Assembly (NCBI RefSeq): GCF_001423945.1
Contig: NZ_LMPU01000009.1
Location: 682,416-746,415 of the forward strand
Source: Pedobacter sp. Leaf194
Lineage (GTDB): Bacteria; Bacteroidota; Bacteroidia; Sphingobacteriales; Sphingobacteriaceae
Reading direction: 5' to 3'
DNA: 64,000 nt
A model generated the notes under the pieces. It was not told the DNA's origin, ran no database searches, and saw only the letters and a list, made by a program, of their open reading frames with translations. Made by a program: the position numbers and the translations under genes. This document shows, piece after piece, positions 35,491 to 44,629 of the stretch (its first letter is position 1; the number at the start of each line of letters is the position of its first letter).

Positions 35491-37905
35491 TTAAATATGG
35501 CCAACATCAATTTGATCTCTCTCAAAGCTGACTTTAATCTCCGCACCATCCTTTCCAGAAATCTTTATAACTCCTCCCAGATCTCCGGCCAGTCCGCGCA
35601 TTAATCTTAAACCTAGGGACTGTGAATCAGAAGCTAAATTCATAGGATTTAGTCCTATTCCATTATCCTTTATGGTAAGTTCAATACCTTCCTCATTTTC
35701 TACGAGCCGAATCAGAATAATTCCTTTTTCCATGTCTGGAAAGGCATATTTGATCGCATTTGTTACGGCCTCATTCACGATTAGACCAATAGGTATCGCC
35801 CGCGAGACGCCAAATCTTATGGGTTCAATTTCAATAAGAAATTTTATAAAGCTATAAGTTCCAAAGCTATCCTTTAAATAGCTTATAAATTCTGTAAGAT
35901 ATACCTTTATGTCAATAGTTTTAACATCATCCTCCTGATAAAGCTTTTGATGGATTAAGGACATCGCATAAATCCTATGTTCACTATTTTGAATAGCCTT
36001 GAGTGCATCGCCTTTAAGGTAGTGAGCCTGCGACTCAAGAAGTGATATAACGGTATGGAGATTATTTTTCACCCGGTGATGAACCTCTTTTAACAGCCAT
36101 TGTTTTGATACAAGAAGATCGTCTTTTTCACTGATGGTATGCTGAAGCACTTTGTTTTTTTCGTCAATTTCTTCCTTCTGACGTTTTTTGATTCTGTACT
36201 GGTTAAGCAGTAAAACAATGATAAGAAAGGCCATGGTCAAAACTGTTATTGCAACCAATCGGATTAGGGAAGATTGCTTTTTCTGCATTACTGTTTCCTG
36301 CTTTAAAAGCTTGATGTCCATTTCCTTTTGGGCAGTCTGATACTGCATACGCAAATTCTCCACAATTCTTGTTTGCGACTGGTCAAGTACCTTACTGTTT
36401 ACTTCAAGAAAATCTTTAAGATGCTTTACCGCCAGCTGGGTATTACCCAAAGCAGAATCGACCTTATACATGTACATTTCAGCGTCGGCGGAAGTGTTTA
36501 ACGGCATTTCCGATGAGGAGGCTTTAAACAACTCCAGATAGTATTTTGCCTTCTTATAATTTTTAGTCAGGAGGTAAAAATGCCCCAATTTAAATGCATT
36601 GAAGGTCCGGAATCGCTCGCTGGCTAGCGGGTTTATCCTTTTGCCCATTCTTTCAACTTCAAGAAGCAGTTTCTCTGCCATTTTATAATTTTTAACGGCA
36701 TAGTATCCTTCACCTAGAGCCTGATAGGCTAACATACTGTCAGGCAGGGTTCTCGGTGGAAACTTTTGTATATAATCTTTTGTTTCGATAATGGCCTGTG
36801 AGGATTTGCCTGCTTCAATTGTTTCGTAAGATATTGAGTGGATGACCGGGTATAGCGAGGAGCGCTCACCGTTTCTCAAAAGCTGTACGAGCGATTGCTT
36901 ATACCAGGCAAGTCTTGTTTTAGGATCATTATATGTAAACCTGGAATCCCCTATACGTTTATAGAAATATCCTAATCCCAATGAATCCTTGGTGGCCTGG
37001 GATGATTTTATGGAGCTCAAGCCATATTTGAGATTTTCGGTTCGATTTCCTTTAAAGTCAGCAATAAAGGCGAGAAAATCAGTTGTATAGTGAGTATGCT
37101 TAAACCCAATAGACTGTTGAAGTTCCAAGGCACGCAAGCTACTGGTCTCTGCTTTTGCCCAGTCTTTTACGACGAAAAATAAATAGCCCAAGTTCTGAAG
37201 CGCATTTATCTCACCTCTAATATTATGCATGCGATTATATAGTTTTGAAGACTTTATAAAACTATTTAATTTTATACCTATGGTTTGTGCTGAAAGAGGT
37301 AAATACGTTCCAAGATAATCGTATCCTTTAGCCTGCATCCGAAGATCATTTTTCTCTTCGCAGCTAGCAATCAGTGAATTGAGTATGGTTATTCCCTCCT
37401 TAACATTACCTGTTTTAAAATACGATTTTCCCATTAAGCACCTTGCATTACTTAGGTAAAACCAGTTACCCAGTTCTGAACTTTCCCGCTCGGCCATAGC
37501 AAGATAGGATAAGCCATAATCCTTTTTAGCTCTTGAGCTTAATGGTTCAAAAGCGTAATAGGTTCCTAAAAGTAAAGCCATCTTGATGTGCTCTTCTCCA
37601 GACAGGGTTTTAAGCATTTTAATTCCAATTTCAGGTTTACGCAAGTCTATCCAATTTTGATTCGAAGGGTCTGATCCGCTTATAATCCCCTGGGTCAGTA
37701 CATTCCATCTACTAACACCGTTCAATTGGCAAACTCTTACAAGGCTGCTGTCCTGTTCAATTAGCCCCTCCTGAACAACAGTGTAGTAATTAAGACTGAG
37801 CTGTGATAATAGCCAAAGCTCTGAAAAAGAATTACTTCTTGCCTGGGCGATTAGCTGCATGGGGAAGACTACAATCAAAAGAAAAATATATCGTTTCATT
37901 ATCAT
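35491..37905 (-). CDS. TPR-containing membrane histidine kinase (HisKA_2 type)
   Basis: Fourth kinase, 804 residues (a start two codons later, at MKRYIFLLIVVF, is also possible). A signal peptide (ending LIAQ) is followed by a long TPR region (for example RGEINALQNLGYLFFVVKDWAKAE), a transmembrane helix (about 548-568) and a coiled coil. The catalytic module is KEVHHRVKNNLH (His 609/610), NEAVTNAIKYAF and KDNGIG, almost the same blocks as the other kinases. An ATTTCGTTA motif lies on the minus strand at 37982-37990, 77 bases ahead of the start. No adjacent receiver protein. The TPR part presumably binds a periplasmic protein or glycan; this is unproven. Confidence 0.9.
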   Translation of the reverse strand: MIMKRYIFLLIVVFPMQLIAQARSNSFSELWLLSQLSLNYYTVVQEGLIEQDSSLVRVCQLNGVSRWNVLTQGIISGSDPSNQNWIDLRKPEIGIKMLKTLSGEEHIKMALLLGTYYAFEPLSSRAKKDYGLSYLAMAERESSELGNWFYLSNARCLMGKSYFKTGNVKEGITILNSLIASCEEKNDLRMQAKGYDYLGTYLPLSAQTIGIKLNSFIKSSKLYNRMHNIRGEINALQNLGYLFFVVKDWAKAETSSLRALELQQSIGFKHTHYTTDFLAFIADFKGNRTENLKYGLSSIKSSQATKDSLGLGYFYKRIGDSRFTYNDPKTRLAWYKQSLVQLLRNGERSSLYPVIHSISYETIEAGKSSQAIIETKDYIQKFPPRTLPDSMLAYQALGEGYYAVKNYKMAEKLLLEVERMGKRINPLASERFRTFNAFKLGHFYLLTKNYKKAKYYLELFKASSSEMPLNTSADAEMYMYKVDSALGNTQLAVKHLKDFLEVNSKVLDQSQTRIVENLRMQYQTAQKEMDIKLLKQETVMQKKQSSLIRLVAITVLTMAFLIIVLLLNQYRIKKRQKEEIDEKNKVLQHTISEKDDLLVSKQWLLKEVHHRVKNNLHTVISLLESQAHYLKGDALKAIQNSEHRIYAMSLIHQKLYQEDDVKTIDIKVYLTEFISYLKDSFGTYSFIKFLIEIEPIRFGVSRAIPIGLIVNEAVTNAIKYAFPDMEKGIILIRLVENEEGIELTIKDNGIGLNPMNLASDSQSLGLRLMRGLAGDLGGVIKISGKDGAEIKVSFERDQIDVGHI

Positions 37906-38026
37906 GGCGTAGTTAAAATAGTTGCTGTCCGGGTTACATTTTGAGGTAAAAACATCCGGAAATTGTTTGGCTTAACTAAAATAACGAAATTAATCTACAT
38001 TGGCATAACCAATCGGTTATAAAAAA

Positions 38027-38052
38027 CAGGCCTCTTAAAGATAAGAGACCTG
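38027..38052 (-). terminator. Terminator of the 66-residue protein gene
   Basis: Stem CAGGCCTCTTA (38027-38037) with TAAGAGACCTG (38042-38052), one mismatch, four-base loop. On the minus strand it is followed by six T (A-run 38021-38026). It ends 84 bases past the stop. Confidence 0.85.
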
Positions 38053-38136
38053 CAACCAACTGCTCAAAAGGGACTCAATCCTGATTCATCCTTCAGAGCA
38101 AACCAAATAAACCTAAAACAAAACATTTAAATCAAA

Positions 38137-38337
38137 CTATTGAATAAACTTTACCCATTGGCAACTGTGCGGATTACCCTTTACATCCAGCGCAGGAGAA
38201 CTATTGTTTGGCCAGGCTTTCCTGATGTCTTGTTCACTATTCTTATCTGCGACTTTGAGCCTGTCTGCATATCTGCCCATTGCGACCCCCTCTGTAAGAT
38301 CAGGTATAGTGCCTGTTAAATTGACGAAATTCTTCAT
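38137..38337 (-). CDS. Small hypothetical protein
   Basis: A 66-residue protein of unknown function. Visible features are a start MKNFVNLTGTIPDLTEGVAMGRYADRL and an ending WPNNSSPALDVKGNPHSCQWVKFIQ. No signal peptide, membrane segment or known motif. A strong terminator follows the gene, and the residue mix looks like a real globular or disordered small protein, both of which support it being real. No family was recognised. Confidence 0.6.
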   Translation of the reverse strand: MKNFVNLTGTIPDLTEGVAMGRYADRLKVADKNSEQDIRKAWPNNSSPALDVKGNPHSCQWVKFIQ

Positions 38338-38524
38338 TTTCTATTTTTATCATACCATTAACATAGCAAGTTAACATCCAATAACAAAAAACTATAAATC
38401 AACTAGTTAATAATCGATTTTGTTATAAATACCTTCGAAATGAAATGTTTCAACGTCTAAATATTGAAATACCAATTTAACCAGCTGAATCCTGGTTGAC
38501 ACCTTAGACAGATACGAAGGCCAT

Positions 38525-39025
38525 TCACCACTGAGAAATAAATTTGCGCTTAAGGGTAAGAATAATTTCTTCGACGATTGCACATGTCATTTCCTCAAAC
38601 AGATAACTTTTGGATGCAAGCTCTGAAAATAACTGGCTGAAAAGACTTTCTATTCGGATGGATTCTATTTCTTCGAGATATACTTTATTAGTGTGAAAAT
38701 TGAATTCAGTGTAAAAGGGATAGGAATAAAAATGGATTTCCATACTATCGATAAAAATATACTCATGAAATTTTAATATATGCCCCTTGAATATTTTAGA
38801 TTTTTTAATTTCCGGATCGAGAAGTCTGGTAATCACTGGGACCGCGCCATGGGTTGAGGACTTTAGAAATGGTTTCGGTTCAACAAAATATATTATGTAA
38901 AGGTTTTTAGAGCAGGAGGCTAATTTCAAGGCGAGCTCGTCGAAAGAAGAAAAACTGCACAGTTCGACAACCCCTTTGCTGATCTTCTCTGTTTTTGGCA
39001 AATGGTTACTATAGATGTCTTCCAT
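38525..39025 (-). CDS. AraC-like sensor domain without DNA-binding part
   Basis: A 166-residue protein without recognisable signal peptide. Its order of parts resembles the sensor half of AraC regulators nearby: a mixed beta segment (ILKFHEYIFIDSMEIHFYSYPFYTEFNFH) then a helical pair (IESLFSQLFSELASKSYLFEEM and IVEEIILTLKRKF), which in AraC proteins precedes the helix-turn-helix. Here the frame stops after ISQW, and the 187 bases downstream show no AraC DNA-binding segment. It could be a truncated regulator or a free-standing partner protein. The AraC gene at 39157 lies just upstream on the same strand. The assignment is a pattern-level inference. Confidence 0.45.
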   Translation of the reverse strand: MEDIYSNHLPKTEKISKGVVELCSFSSFDELALKLASCSKNLYIIYFVEPKPFLKSSTHGAVPVITRLLDPEIKKSKIFKGHILKFHEYIFIDSMEIHFYSYPFYTEFNFHTNKVYLEEIESIRIESLFSQLFSELASKSYLFEEMTCAIVEEIILTLKRKFISQW

Positions 39026-39156
39026 GTTAAGGAGGGTTCATAAATATTGATTTGGGACTATACGGACTTGATTGTATTAACACGAAACTATTCTTGCAAT
39101 TCAATGAATAAGTACATAATAACTATATACTTTATTAGACCGATATCGAGGGTACG

Positions 39157-39999
39157 TCATGACCGCAAATACTTTCTTTTGAAGTTCGTTGGCGTATCGC
39201 TGGTGTAATTTTTAAAAAATCGGCTAAAATGTGCCTGTTCTTGGAAACCTAGCTCATAGGCTATTTCTTTGGCAGACATACTGGTATAATAAAAAAGCTT
39301 TTTCGCCTCTTTAATTATCCGCTCATGGATAACAAGTATGGGGGATCGGTAACTGTACATCAGAAATAGATTTGAAAGGGTCTTTGGTGATCTGTTAAGC
39401 TTATCTGCATAAAACTGAACCTGATGTTCTTGTTTATAATATTTTTCGACCATAACGTTATATTTTTTGATAAGTTCAAGTCTTTCTTCAAAACACTGGT
39501 ATCGATCTGAATACTGGCTTTTGGCCAGTCTAACAACGATCACGATGAGTTGTCGAAGAAGAATATCGAGCATTTCTATGTCAGGTGCAGTTTCTCCTAA
39601 AAATTCATCTATAAACATTGTGGTTATAGAATTGATTTTCTTTTGATTTACTGAGTCAATTGTCAATGGTTTATTTTCAATTTCTGATGAAAATCTGCCA
39701 TTACCCAGTTCCCCGAGAGTTAGCCCAGTACAGAACTCGCTATTGAACTGCCAAACCATAATTTCAGTGGCGTGCTGAAATTCGAACGACTGATTGCCGA
39801 AGAAAGGCAAAAAACTTGCTGGTGAAAAGCTGTATTGTTTACCATCAATGATAACATTTTGCTCAGGGCCAGCATTAAGGGCAATTGTAAAATTTTCTGA
39901 CTTTTGCTTTTTCGTGGTAAACGGTTTCGAAATAATTGTTTCCTTTAAAAAAAATGATAATTCCGACCCATTGCCTTTATCGATGAAACTATATTTCAT
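39157..39999 (-). CDS. AraC-family transcriptional regulator
   Basis: A 280-residue AraC/XylS regulator of the same subgroup as 34206-35048. The first 165 residues form the sensor domain. The DNA-binding domain has VQFYADKLNRSPKTLSNLFL and SMSAKEIAYELGFQEQAHFSRFFKNYTSDTPTNFKRKY. Nearly identical residues at the recognition helix in the two proteins suggest related target sites. It is upstream of the HTH-less protein at 38525 and convergent or tandem with the metallo-hydrolase at 40142 (same strand, 142 bases upstream). Regulated genes are unknown. Confidence 0.92.
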   Translation of the reverse strand: MKYSFIDKGNGSELSFFLKETIISKPFTTKKQKSENFTIALNAGPEQNVIIDGKQYSFSPASFLPFFGNQSFEFQHATEIMVWQFNSEFCTGLTLGELGNGRFSSEIENKPLTIDSVNQKKINSITTMFIDEFLGETAPDIEMLDILLRQLIVIVVRLAKSQYSDRYQCFEERLELIKKYNVMVEKYYKQEHQVQFYADKLNRSPKTLSNLFLMYSYRSPILVIHERIIKEAKKLFYYTSMSAKEIAYELGFQEQAHFSRFFKNYTSDTPTNFKRKYLRS

Positions 40000-40141
40000 A
40001 ACGTCCTTTTTACCACAAAACTATAATCCAAAAAAGAACTGATATGGTGTAATGCACGGCTTTAGTGGTATAAATCACCTTTTTAAAAAATGAACCCTAT
40101 AAAAAAGACAATAAAAATTTAGCATCCGCCGTCCGATGTGA

Positions 40142-41089
40142 TCAAGCACCCTTGTAAACCAGATAGGCAAAGGTGTCGCCTTTGATCACGAAATTGCCAA
40201 ACTTCGGATCATACCGACTTGTAGGCTTACTTGCGACAACTTCTTTCAAGGATTTACCCTGAGCTTTCAGGGTGGCTACCTTATGATAAACCTCTTGCAG
40301 CATGTCCGAAAACTGGATAAGCTGTTCCCTATCCCCAACAGGCCCATGTCCTGGAATTACTATTGTTTTAGAACCGATTTTTTTAACATTGGATACCGCA
40401 GCAGCTATAGTTCCTTTTATCGTACCCCCACTTGAGTAATCGATAAAAGGATAATACCCATTCCAGAAAGTATCGGCCACATGAATCACATCGGCATGCG
40501 GAAAATAAACCGAAATGTCGCAATCAGTGTGTGCTGGGCCGTAATAATTCATTAAAATATCCTCATTATTAAATTTAAGGTGATGCTCATCTTTGAAGAG
40601 TATCGTCGGGATACCACCCTGTGGCAGTGGCTTAAATGTGTAGTCCCAGTCTTCTACTCTAATGGTCTTCATTAGGTTTGCTTTGGATTTCTCCTGAGCA
40701 ATGATTGTAGCCCCATCCTGATGAACCCATGAATTTCCGCTTTCATGGTCAAAGTGCCAATGCGTGTTGATAAGATATTTTAAAGGTTTCGAACTTAATT
40801 CAGCCATTGCCTTTCTGATTTTATCCTTAGAAACTTCTATTCCTGCGTCAACCATTAATTTTCCATTACTACCCGCAAATACCCCGATGTTGCCCCCAGA
40901 TCCTTCAATCATACTGATACCACCTTTAAGCTTAGTTATGGATACCGGAGATTTCCCTGCTGCGTTTTTAATGGTGATAACCGGACTTGTATTGTGTGCA
41001 AACAGTTCTCGGGGAAATGCAATGATTCCCGCAGTTAAAATTCCCGTTGCGGCGAGGAAGTTTCTCCTCGTCATGTTTAGTTTTTCCAT
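40142..41089 (-). CDS. Exported MBL-fold metallohydrolase
   Basis: Metallo-beta-lactamase-fold hydrolase, 315 residues. The N-terminus is a Tat-like signal: TRRNFLAATGILTAGIIAFPRELFAH with the RR pair; a start at residue 6 (MTRRNFL) is equally possible. The metal site is INTHWHFDHESG (HxHxDH), with later ligands in YYGPAHTDCDISVYF and VIPGHGPVGD. This layout is like SoxH/quinoprotein-relay hydrolases, often adjacent to oxidoreductases. The substrate is unknown. It is divergent from the AraC gene at 41450, with a 360-base space between, so that regulator may control it. Confidence 0.88.
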   Translation of the reverse strand: MEKLNMTRRNFLAATGILTAGIIAFPRELFAHNTSPVITIKNAAGKSPVSITKLKGGISMIEGSGGNIGVFAGSNGKLMVDAGIEVSKDKIRKAMAELSSKPLKYLINTHWHFDHESGNSWVHQDGATIIAQEKSKANLMKTIRVEDWDYTFKPLPQGGIPTILFKDEHHLKFNNEDILMNYYGPAHTDCDISVYFPHADVIHVADTFWNGYYPFIDYSSGGTIKGTIAAAVSNVKKIGSKTIVIPGHGPVGDREQLIQFSDMLQEVYHKVATLKAQGKSLKEVVASKPTSRYDPKFGNFVIKGDTFAYLVYKGA

Positions 41090-41449
41090 ATTCTTTTAAT
41101 TATGCATATGATTTGTACTCAGCCATTATCGTCTTTCGGCGATCCAAAACCACGCTTTTGGGAATTGGCTTACACAAAGTTTGGGATTTCACAGCACCAA
41201 GAAATGGATTTTATTCCCGATCACTTGCCTTTTTTTCCTATTTGATTGAAAATCGTACGGAACATTCAGGTGTCTTGCTATTTCAATTATTCTGTGAAAT
41301 TAGGCGAAATACAAAAAACGACTTGAAAAGCGAAAATTCTGTAAACAACTGATTTAAAGAAGAATACATTCTGGCATATTTATAGAATTGGTATTTCCAG
41401 TGCCCAGGATGGTTTGGGGCCTGGAAAAGATAATTTAAACATTTACGTT
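41090..41449. other. Divergent intergenic region
   Basis: Separates the metallo-hydrolase from an AraC gene read the other way. No gene is supported. No clear -7 element; probable control region for both. Confidence 0.45.
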
Positions 41450-42364
41450 ATGTATAGAGAATTTCCCGTTTTTGAGAGCTGCTCACTTTCACCATGTAGG
41501 AAGGATGATATATATGTGAGTCATTTTTCAAGCTATATTCGCTCCAACTGGAATCTCAATCATCCCCATGTACATTCCTTCTATCATATGGTTTTTTTCA
41601 CACAAGGAAACGGGCAGGTAGGAATAGATTGTAGCAGCTTCGATGTTAAACCACATCGAATATATCTTATGATTCCTGGGCAACTCCAAACGTACTTTTG
41701 CGATGAAAATGTAGAGGGCTATGTTGTTAATTTTTCTGTTCAATTCTTCAATTCGTTCTTGCTTAAGGTTAATTATCTTGATCAATTTCCTTATTTCAAA
41801 GGGGCCCTCAATAACCCGGTTATTCAGATTCCGGAGGCTATGCAGGAGGAAATTATTATTCTTTTCGAAAGAATGATCCTAGAAGCCTCAGGGGGGAAAA
41901 GGCTTGATATTGATATGATTAAGGTTTTGATGATCCAGCTTTTTATCCATATTGGAAGACTTACTGCTGAAACTGAAAAAAATGTATCTGAATGCTATAA
42001 AAATATACAGATTAAAAAGTTCCTTAACCTTATAGAAACCAATCTTTTAGACCTAAAACTACCTAAAGAATACGCTAGAATGTTAAATATGACTACAAAC
42101 CATCTCAATTCACTTTGCAACGAAGTCCTTGGCAAATCAACTGGAGAGGTCATTCGGGAAAGGATAGTAATGGAAGCTAAACGGTTAATGATCAATTATG
42201 ATTTGTCTATTTCAGAAATTGCCTACAGATTAAATTTTAATGATAATTCATACTTTTCGAAATTTTTTAAAAAGTATACCGAAATGACCCCAGAGGCGTT
42301 TCGGCAAAATATCTTTTGTGAACAAGTTTTTCATACGGTAATACTAAACCAATATAGAAGCTGA
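41450..42364 (+). CDS. AraC-family transcriptional regulator
   Basis: A 304-residue AraC/XylS regulator from the ATG at 41450; the upstream frame to 41414 begins at a TTG and adds nothing family-like. The N-terminal cupin is of the HxH type: NWNLNHPHVHSFYHMVFFTQGNGQV, typical of regulators sensing small molecules. The DNA-binding domain begins YARMLNMTTNHLNSLCNEVLGKSTGEVIRERI and ends DLSISEIAYRLNFNDNSYFSKFFKKYTEMTPEAFRQ. Divergent from the metallo-hydrolase and 104 bases upstream of the cupin gene on the same strand; it could control either. Confidence 0.92.
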   Translation: MYREFPVFESCSLSPCRKDDIYVSHFSSYIRSNWNLNHPHVHSFYHMVFFTQGNGQVGIDCSSFDVKPHRIYLMIPGQLQTYFCDENVEGYVVNFSVQFFNSFLLKVNYLDQFPYFKGALNNPVIQIPEAMQEEIIILFERMILEASGGKRLDIDMIKVLMIQLFIHIGRLTAETEKNVSECYKNIQIKKFLNLIETNLLDLKLPKEYARMLNMTTNHLNSLCNEVLGKSTGEVIRERIVMEAKRLMINYDLSISEIAYRLNFNDNSYFSKFFKKYTEMTPEAFRQNIFCEQVFHTVILNQYRS

Positions 42365-42468
42365 AACTTAAAAGACCGTTTTAGATGCAAAAGATGTAAA
42401 TAAAGAAATTAAAAATCCACTTTTCTGGATCAGAATTTTCGATAAATAAACAATTTAAATATTATGAT

Positions 42469-42918
42469 ATGGAACAAAACTTTTGGCTTTTCGGCACTGA
42501 ATTAAAGATCTTGGCAGATGAGCAAGATACCGAAGGAAGATATGATTTAATTGAGGGAACTCTAGCTTCCAGAGTTGAAACCCCTGTGCACCTCCATAGT
42601 AAGTATTCTGAAAAAATATATGTTTTGGAAGGAGAATTTACTGTTTTTACGCCCAACTCCGCGGTCAAAGCTTCGATGGGAATGAGTGTTTTTATTCCTG
42701 CTAATACACCACATGTGGTGTCAGCGGGAGAAAATGAAATAAATCGGGCCTTAACGATCGCCTCTCCAAGTGGCTTTGCAAAGTTGATTAGGGAGGTTGG
42801 TACCCCTTCTATGTCGGGAAATAGACCTGTTGAATCTATAGATACAATGGATCGATTCTTAAAACTGTCAGAAACAATTGGAGACATTTTGCTAAGTCCG
42901 CCAGGGGGCAGACCGTAA
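42469..42918 (+). CDS. Cupin-domain protein
   Basis: A 149-residue single-domain cupin of the quercetin-dioxygenase-like type. Motif 1 reads TPVHLHSKYSEKIYVLEGEFTV (HxHx...E, metal ligands) and motif 2 is around PANTPHVVSAG with a single His. Metal and substrate are unknown; such proteins can be isomerases, dioxygenases or binding proteins. It lies 104 bases downstream of an AraC gene on the same strand and is followed by a short inverted repeat. Confidence 0.85.
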   Translation: MEQNFWLFGTELKILADEQDTEGRYDLIEGTLASRVETPVHLHSKYSEKIYVLEGEFTVFTPNSAVKASMGMSVFIPANTPHVVSAGENEINRALTIASPSGFAKLIREVGTPSMSGNRPVESIDTMDRFLKLSETIGDILLSPPGGRP

Positions 42919-42925
42919 TAATCAT

Positions 42926-42949
42926 TAGCCTGACTGTATAGCCAGGCTA
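42926..42949. terminator. Weak bidirectional hairpin
   Basis: Stem TAGCCTG (42926-42932) with CAGGCTA (42943-42949) between the convergent cupin and oxidase genes. There is no T-run worth the name on either strand, so the terminator role is only likely from position. Confidence 0.45.
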
Positions 42950-42988
42950 TATTAAAATTTATTGAACTAAAAGATATTCTGGATCAGC

Positions 42989-43615
42989 CTAGCTACCACC
43001 CTTAAATGCTTTAATCTGCCTTCTCAGCTCTTCATTTTCAACCTTTAGTCTTTTTGACTCATCAATCTGATCTTGAAAAGCTGCTTGAATCTCTTGCTGG
43101 GTATATCTTGGCGTTATATGCTGGGGACAGTTCCAGTCGTAGCCCTTAATCTTAAAAAGCATAATACGCACGGCTTTATATTTATAATCCACAAGACTAA
43201 GCTTTTCTAATAAATCCGGCCGGTCAGATAAATTGACCAGTTCCACTTCAGTGAACATTTTTAGTCTTGCCCTTGCGGCTTGATCTAAAAAAAACAAGGA
43301 TGCTTTATTATTGGTTGTAATATTTCCGGCCGATATATACTGCTTGTTTCCCTCGAAATCTATAAAGCCTAGTGTTGAGGAGTCGATTACTTTTAGAAAT
43401 CCTTTTGGCCCTCCCCTAAACTGTATATAAGGATAACCACTTTCACTGATTGTAGACAAATAAAAATAATCCTGCTGTGAAATAAAATCAATTTCATCCT
43501 CTGAAAGACCTGGGGTCGTTCTAACTTCAGTCATTCGGGCATAACCTGCTCTGCTGCCATATTTTTCCTGTAAAATTTTCACCTCTTTGGTGAAAGCAAT
43601 TTCGGGATAGTTCAT
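42989..43615 (-). CDS. Pyridoxamine 5'-phosphate oxidase-family flavoprotein
   Basis: A 208-residue split-barrel flavoprotein-type protein, start at the ATG of MNYPEIAFTKEV (43615); a TTG seven codons upstream is unlikely. Family features: QQDYFYLSTISESGYPYIQFRGGPKGFLKVID, with the FMN-contact GGPKGF-like turn, then GFIDFEGNKQYISAGNI and ASLFFLDQAARARLKM. The C-terminus is a coiled coil rich in Lys and Glu (KRLKVENEELRRQIKAF). Members bind FMN or F420 and reduce or oxidise small molecules; the substrate is not known. Convergent with the cupin gene. Possible electrophile detoxification, judged only from the neighbourhood. Confidence 0.85.
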   Translation of the reverse strand: MNYPEIAFTKEVKILQEKYGSRAGYARMTEVRTTPGLSEDEIDFISQQDYFYLSTISESGYPYIQFRGGPKGFLKVIDSSTLGFIDFEGNKQYISAGNITTNNKASLFFLDQAARARLKMFTEVELVNLSDRPDLLEKLSLVDYKYKAVRIMLFKIKGYDWNCPQHITPRYTQQEIQAAFQDQIDESKRLKVENEELRRQIKAFKGGS

Positions 43616-43758
43616 GATTTCTGATTTATTAAACAAGTTACAATATTAAATTTTAGACAGCTTGATTATAATATGATTGCCAGATGGTGATTAAATTTGC
43701 GATTTTTTTAAATATTCAAAAGCAAAACCATCAATAAGGGTTAAAGATTTCTCTACAG

Positions 43759-44565
43759 TCAAACCCTACCTGCCGTAAAAAGCTTGGATGGGGCGATGCC
43801 AAATTTATTTTTAAAAGCTCTGGAAAAATGTGATAAGTCTTCGAAACCGATATTGAGGTAAATTTCTGTAGACTTTTTATTCGTAGTTTTTAAAATCTTA
43901 TGTGCTTCCTCGAGTCTGCGGTCTAGTAGCCACCGCCCGGGAGACGTCTGAAAAGCTTTTTCAAAATCTCTTTTGTAGGCAGCCAAACTTCTTCCGCTTA
44001 AATAGGCAAAACGCTCTAGCCGAAGATTGTGCCGAAAATTCTCCTGCATAAAACGAGAAATATCAGTCTTAACGGGCTGAGAAAAGTCAAAAATAATCTC
44101 CTGAAGTTCCGGTTGTTCTTTAAGCAAAATGAGTAAGGTTTCCTTTATCTTCATTTGGATCAATTCAGTGTTCGCCAACTCATCAACTTCGTTAAATGCC
44201 TGAAGTGCAGTCACGTGCGCTTGATATAGGGGAAGTTTTTTTAATTTAATTACCGAAGGGCTATGAATCTGATACCTCGGGTGATAACCGTGGGCGTCGG
44301 CAAAGGATCTTAACATCTCGGTTCTGAAGGCTATACTCAAAGAAACGTACGGACTGTTTTTCGAGGGTTGCTTACTATACTTTAGTAATCTATTTTTTCT
44401 GACCAGCCGAAAGCTTCCTGCCGGAAATTCCTGAACTTGTCCATCGTCATCGACCATTAACTTTCCGGAGACCTGGTAACTAAACAAAAGTTCCTGAGTA
44501 TACTGTTCTCCGGAAACTGGTCCATGATGATATGTCGAAGTATTGATTTGCCTGGATGCGAACAT
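43759..44565 (-). CDS. AraC-family transcriptional regulator
   Basis: A 268-residue AraC/XylS regulator from the ATG at 44565; the extended frame to 44616 would run into the terminator hairpin of the upstream gene, so it is rejected. The N-terminal cupin has HHGPVSGEQYTQELLFSYQVSGKLMV. The DNA-binding half has LERFAYLSGRSLAAYKRDFEKAFQTSPGRWLLDRRLEEA and STEIYLNIGFEDLSHFSRAFKNKFGIAPSKLF, where LSHFSRAFKNKFGIAPS is the family signature. It is downstream of the aldehyde dehydrogenase and may regulate it. Confidence 0.92.
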   Translation of the reverse strand: MFASRQINTSTYHHGPVSGEQYTQELLFSYQVSGKLMVDDDGQVQEFPAGSFRLVRKNRLLKYSKQPSKNSPYVSLSIAFRTEMLRSFADAHGYHPRYQIHSPSVIKLKKLPLYQAHVTALQAFNEVDELANTELIQMKIKETLLILLKEQPELQEIIFDFSQPVKTDISRFMQENFRHNLRLERFAYLSGRSLAAYKRDFEKAFQTSPGRWLLDRRLEEAHKILKTTNKKSTEIYLNIGFEDLSHFSRAFKNKFGIAPSKLFTAGRV

Positions 44566-44596
44566 CTTATCTAAGTTATTAAAAAAACAAAAAAAA

Positions 44597-44621
44597 CCGC
44601 AGCGGCTCACTGCCACTGCGG
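44597..44621 (-). terminator. Terminator of the aldehyde dehydrogenase gene
   Basis: Stem CCGCAG (44597-44602) with CTGCGG (44616-44621), extended by GGC/GCC across single-base bulges. The minus-strand RNA then runs into a T-rich tract (A-run 44581-44596). It begins nine bases past the stop. Confidence 0.85.
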
Positions 44622-44629
44622 GTATAAAT

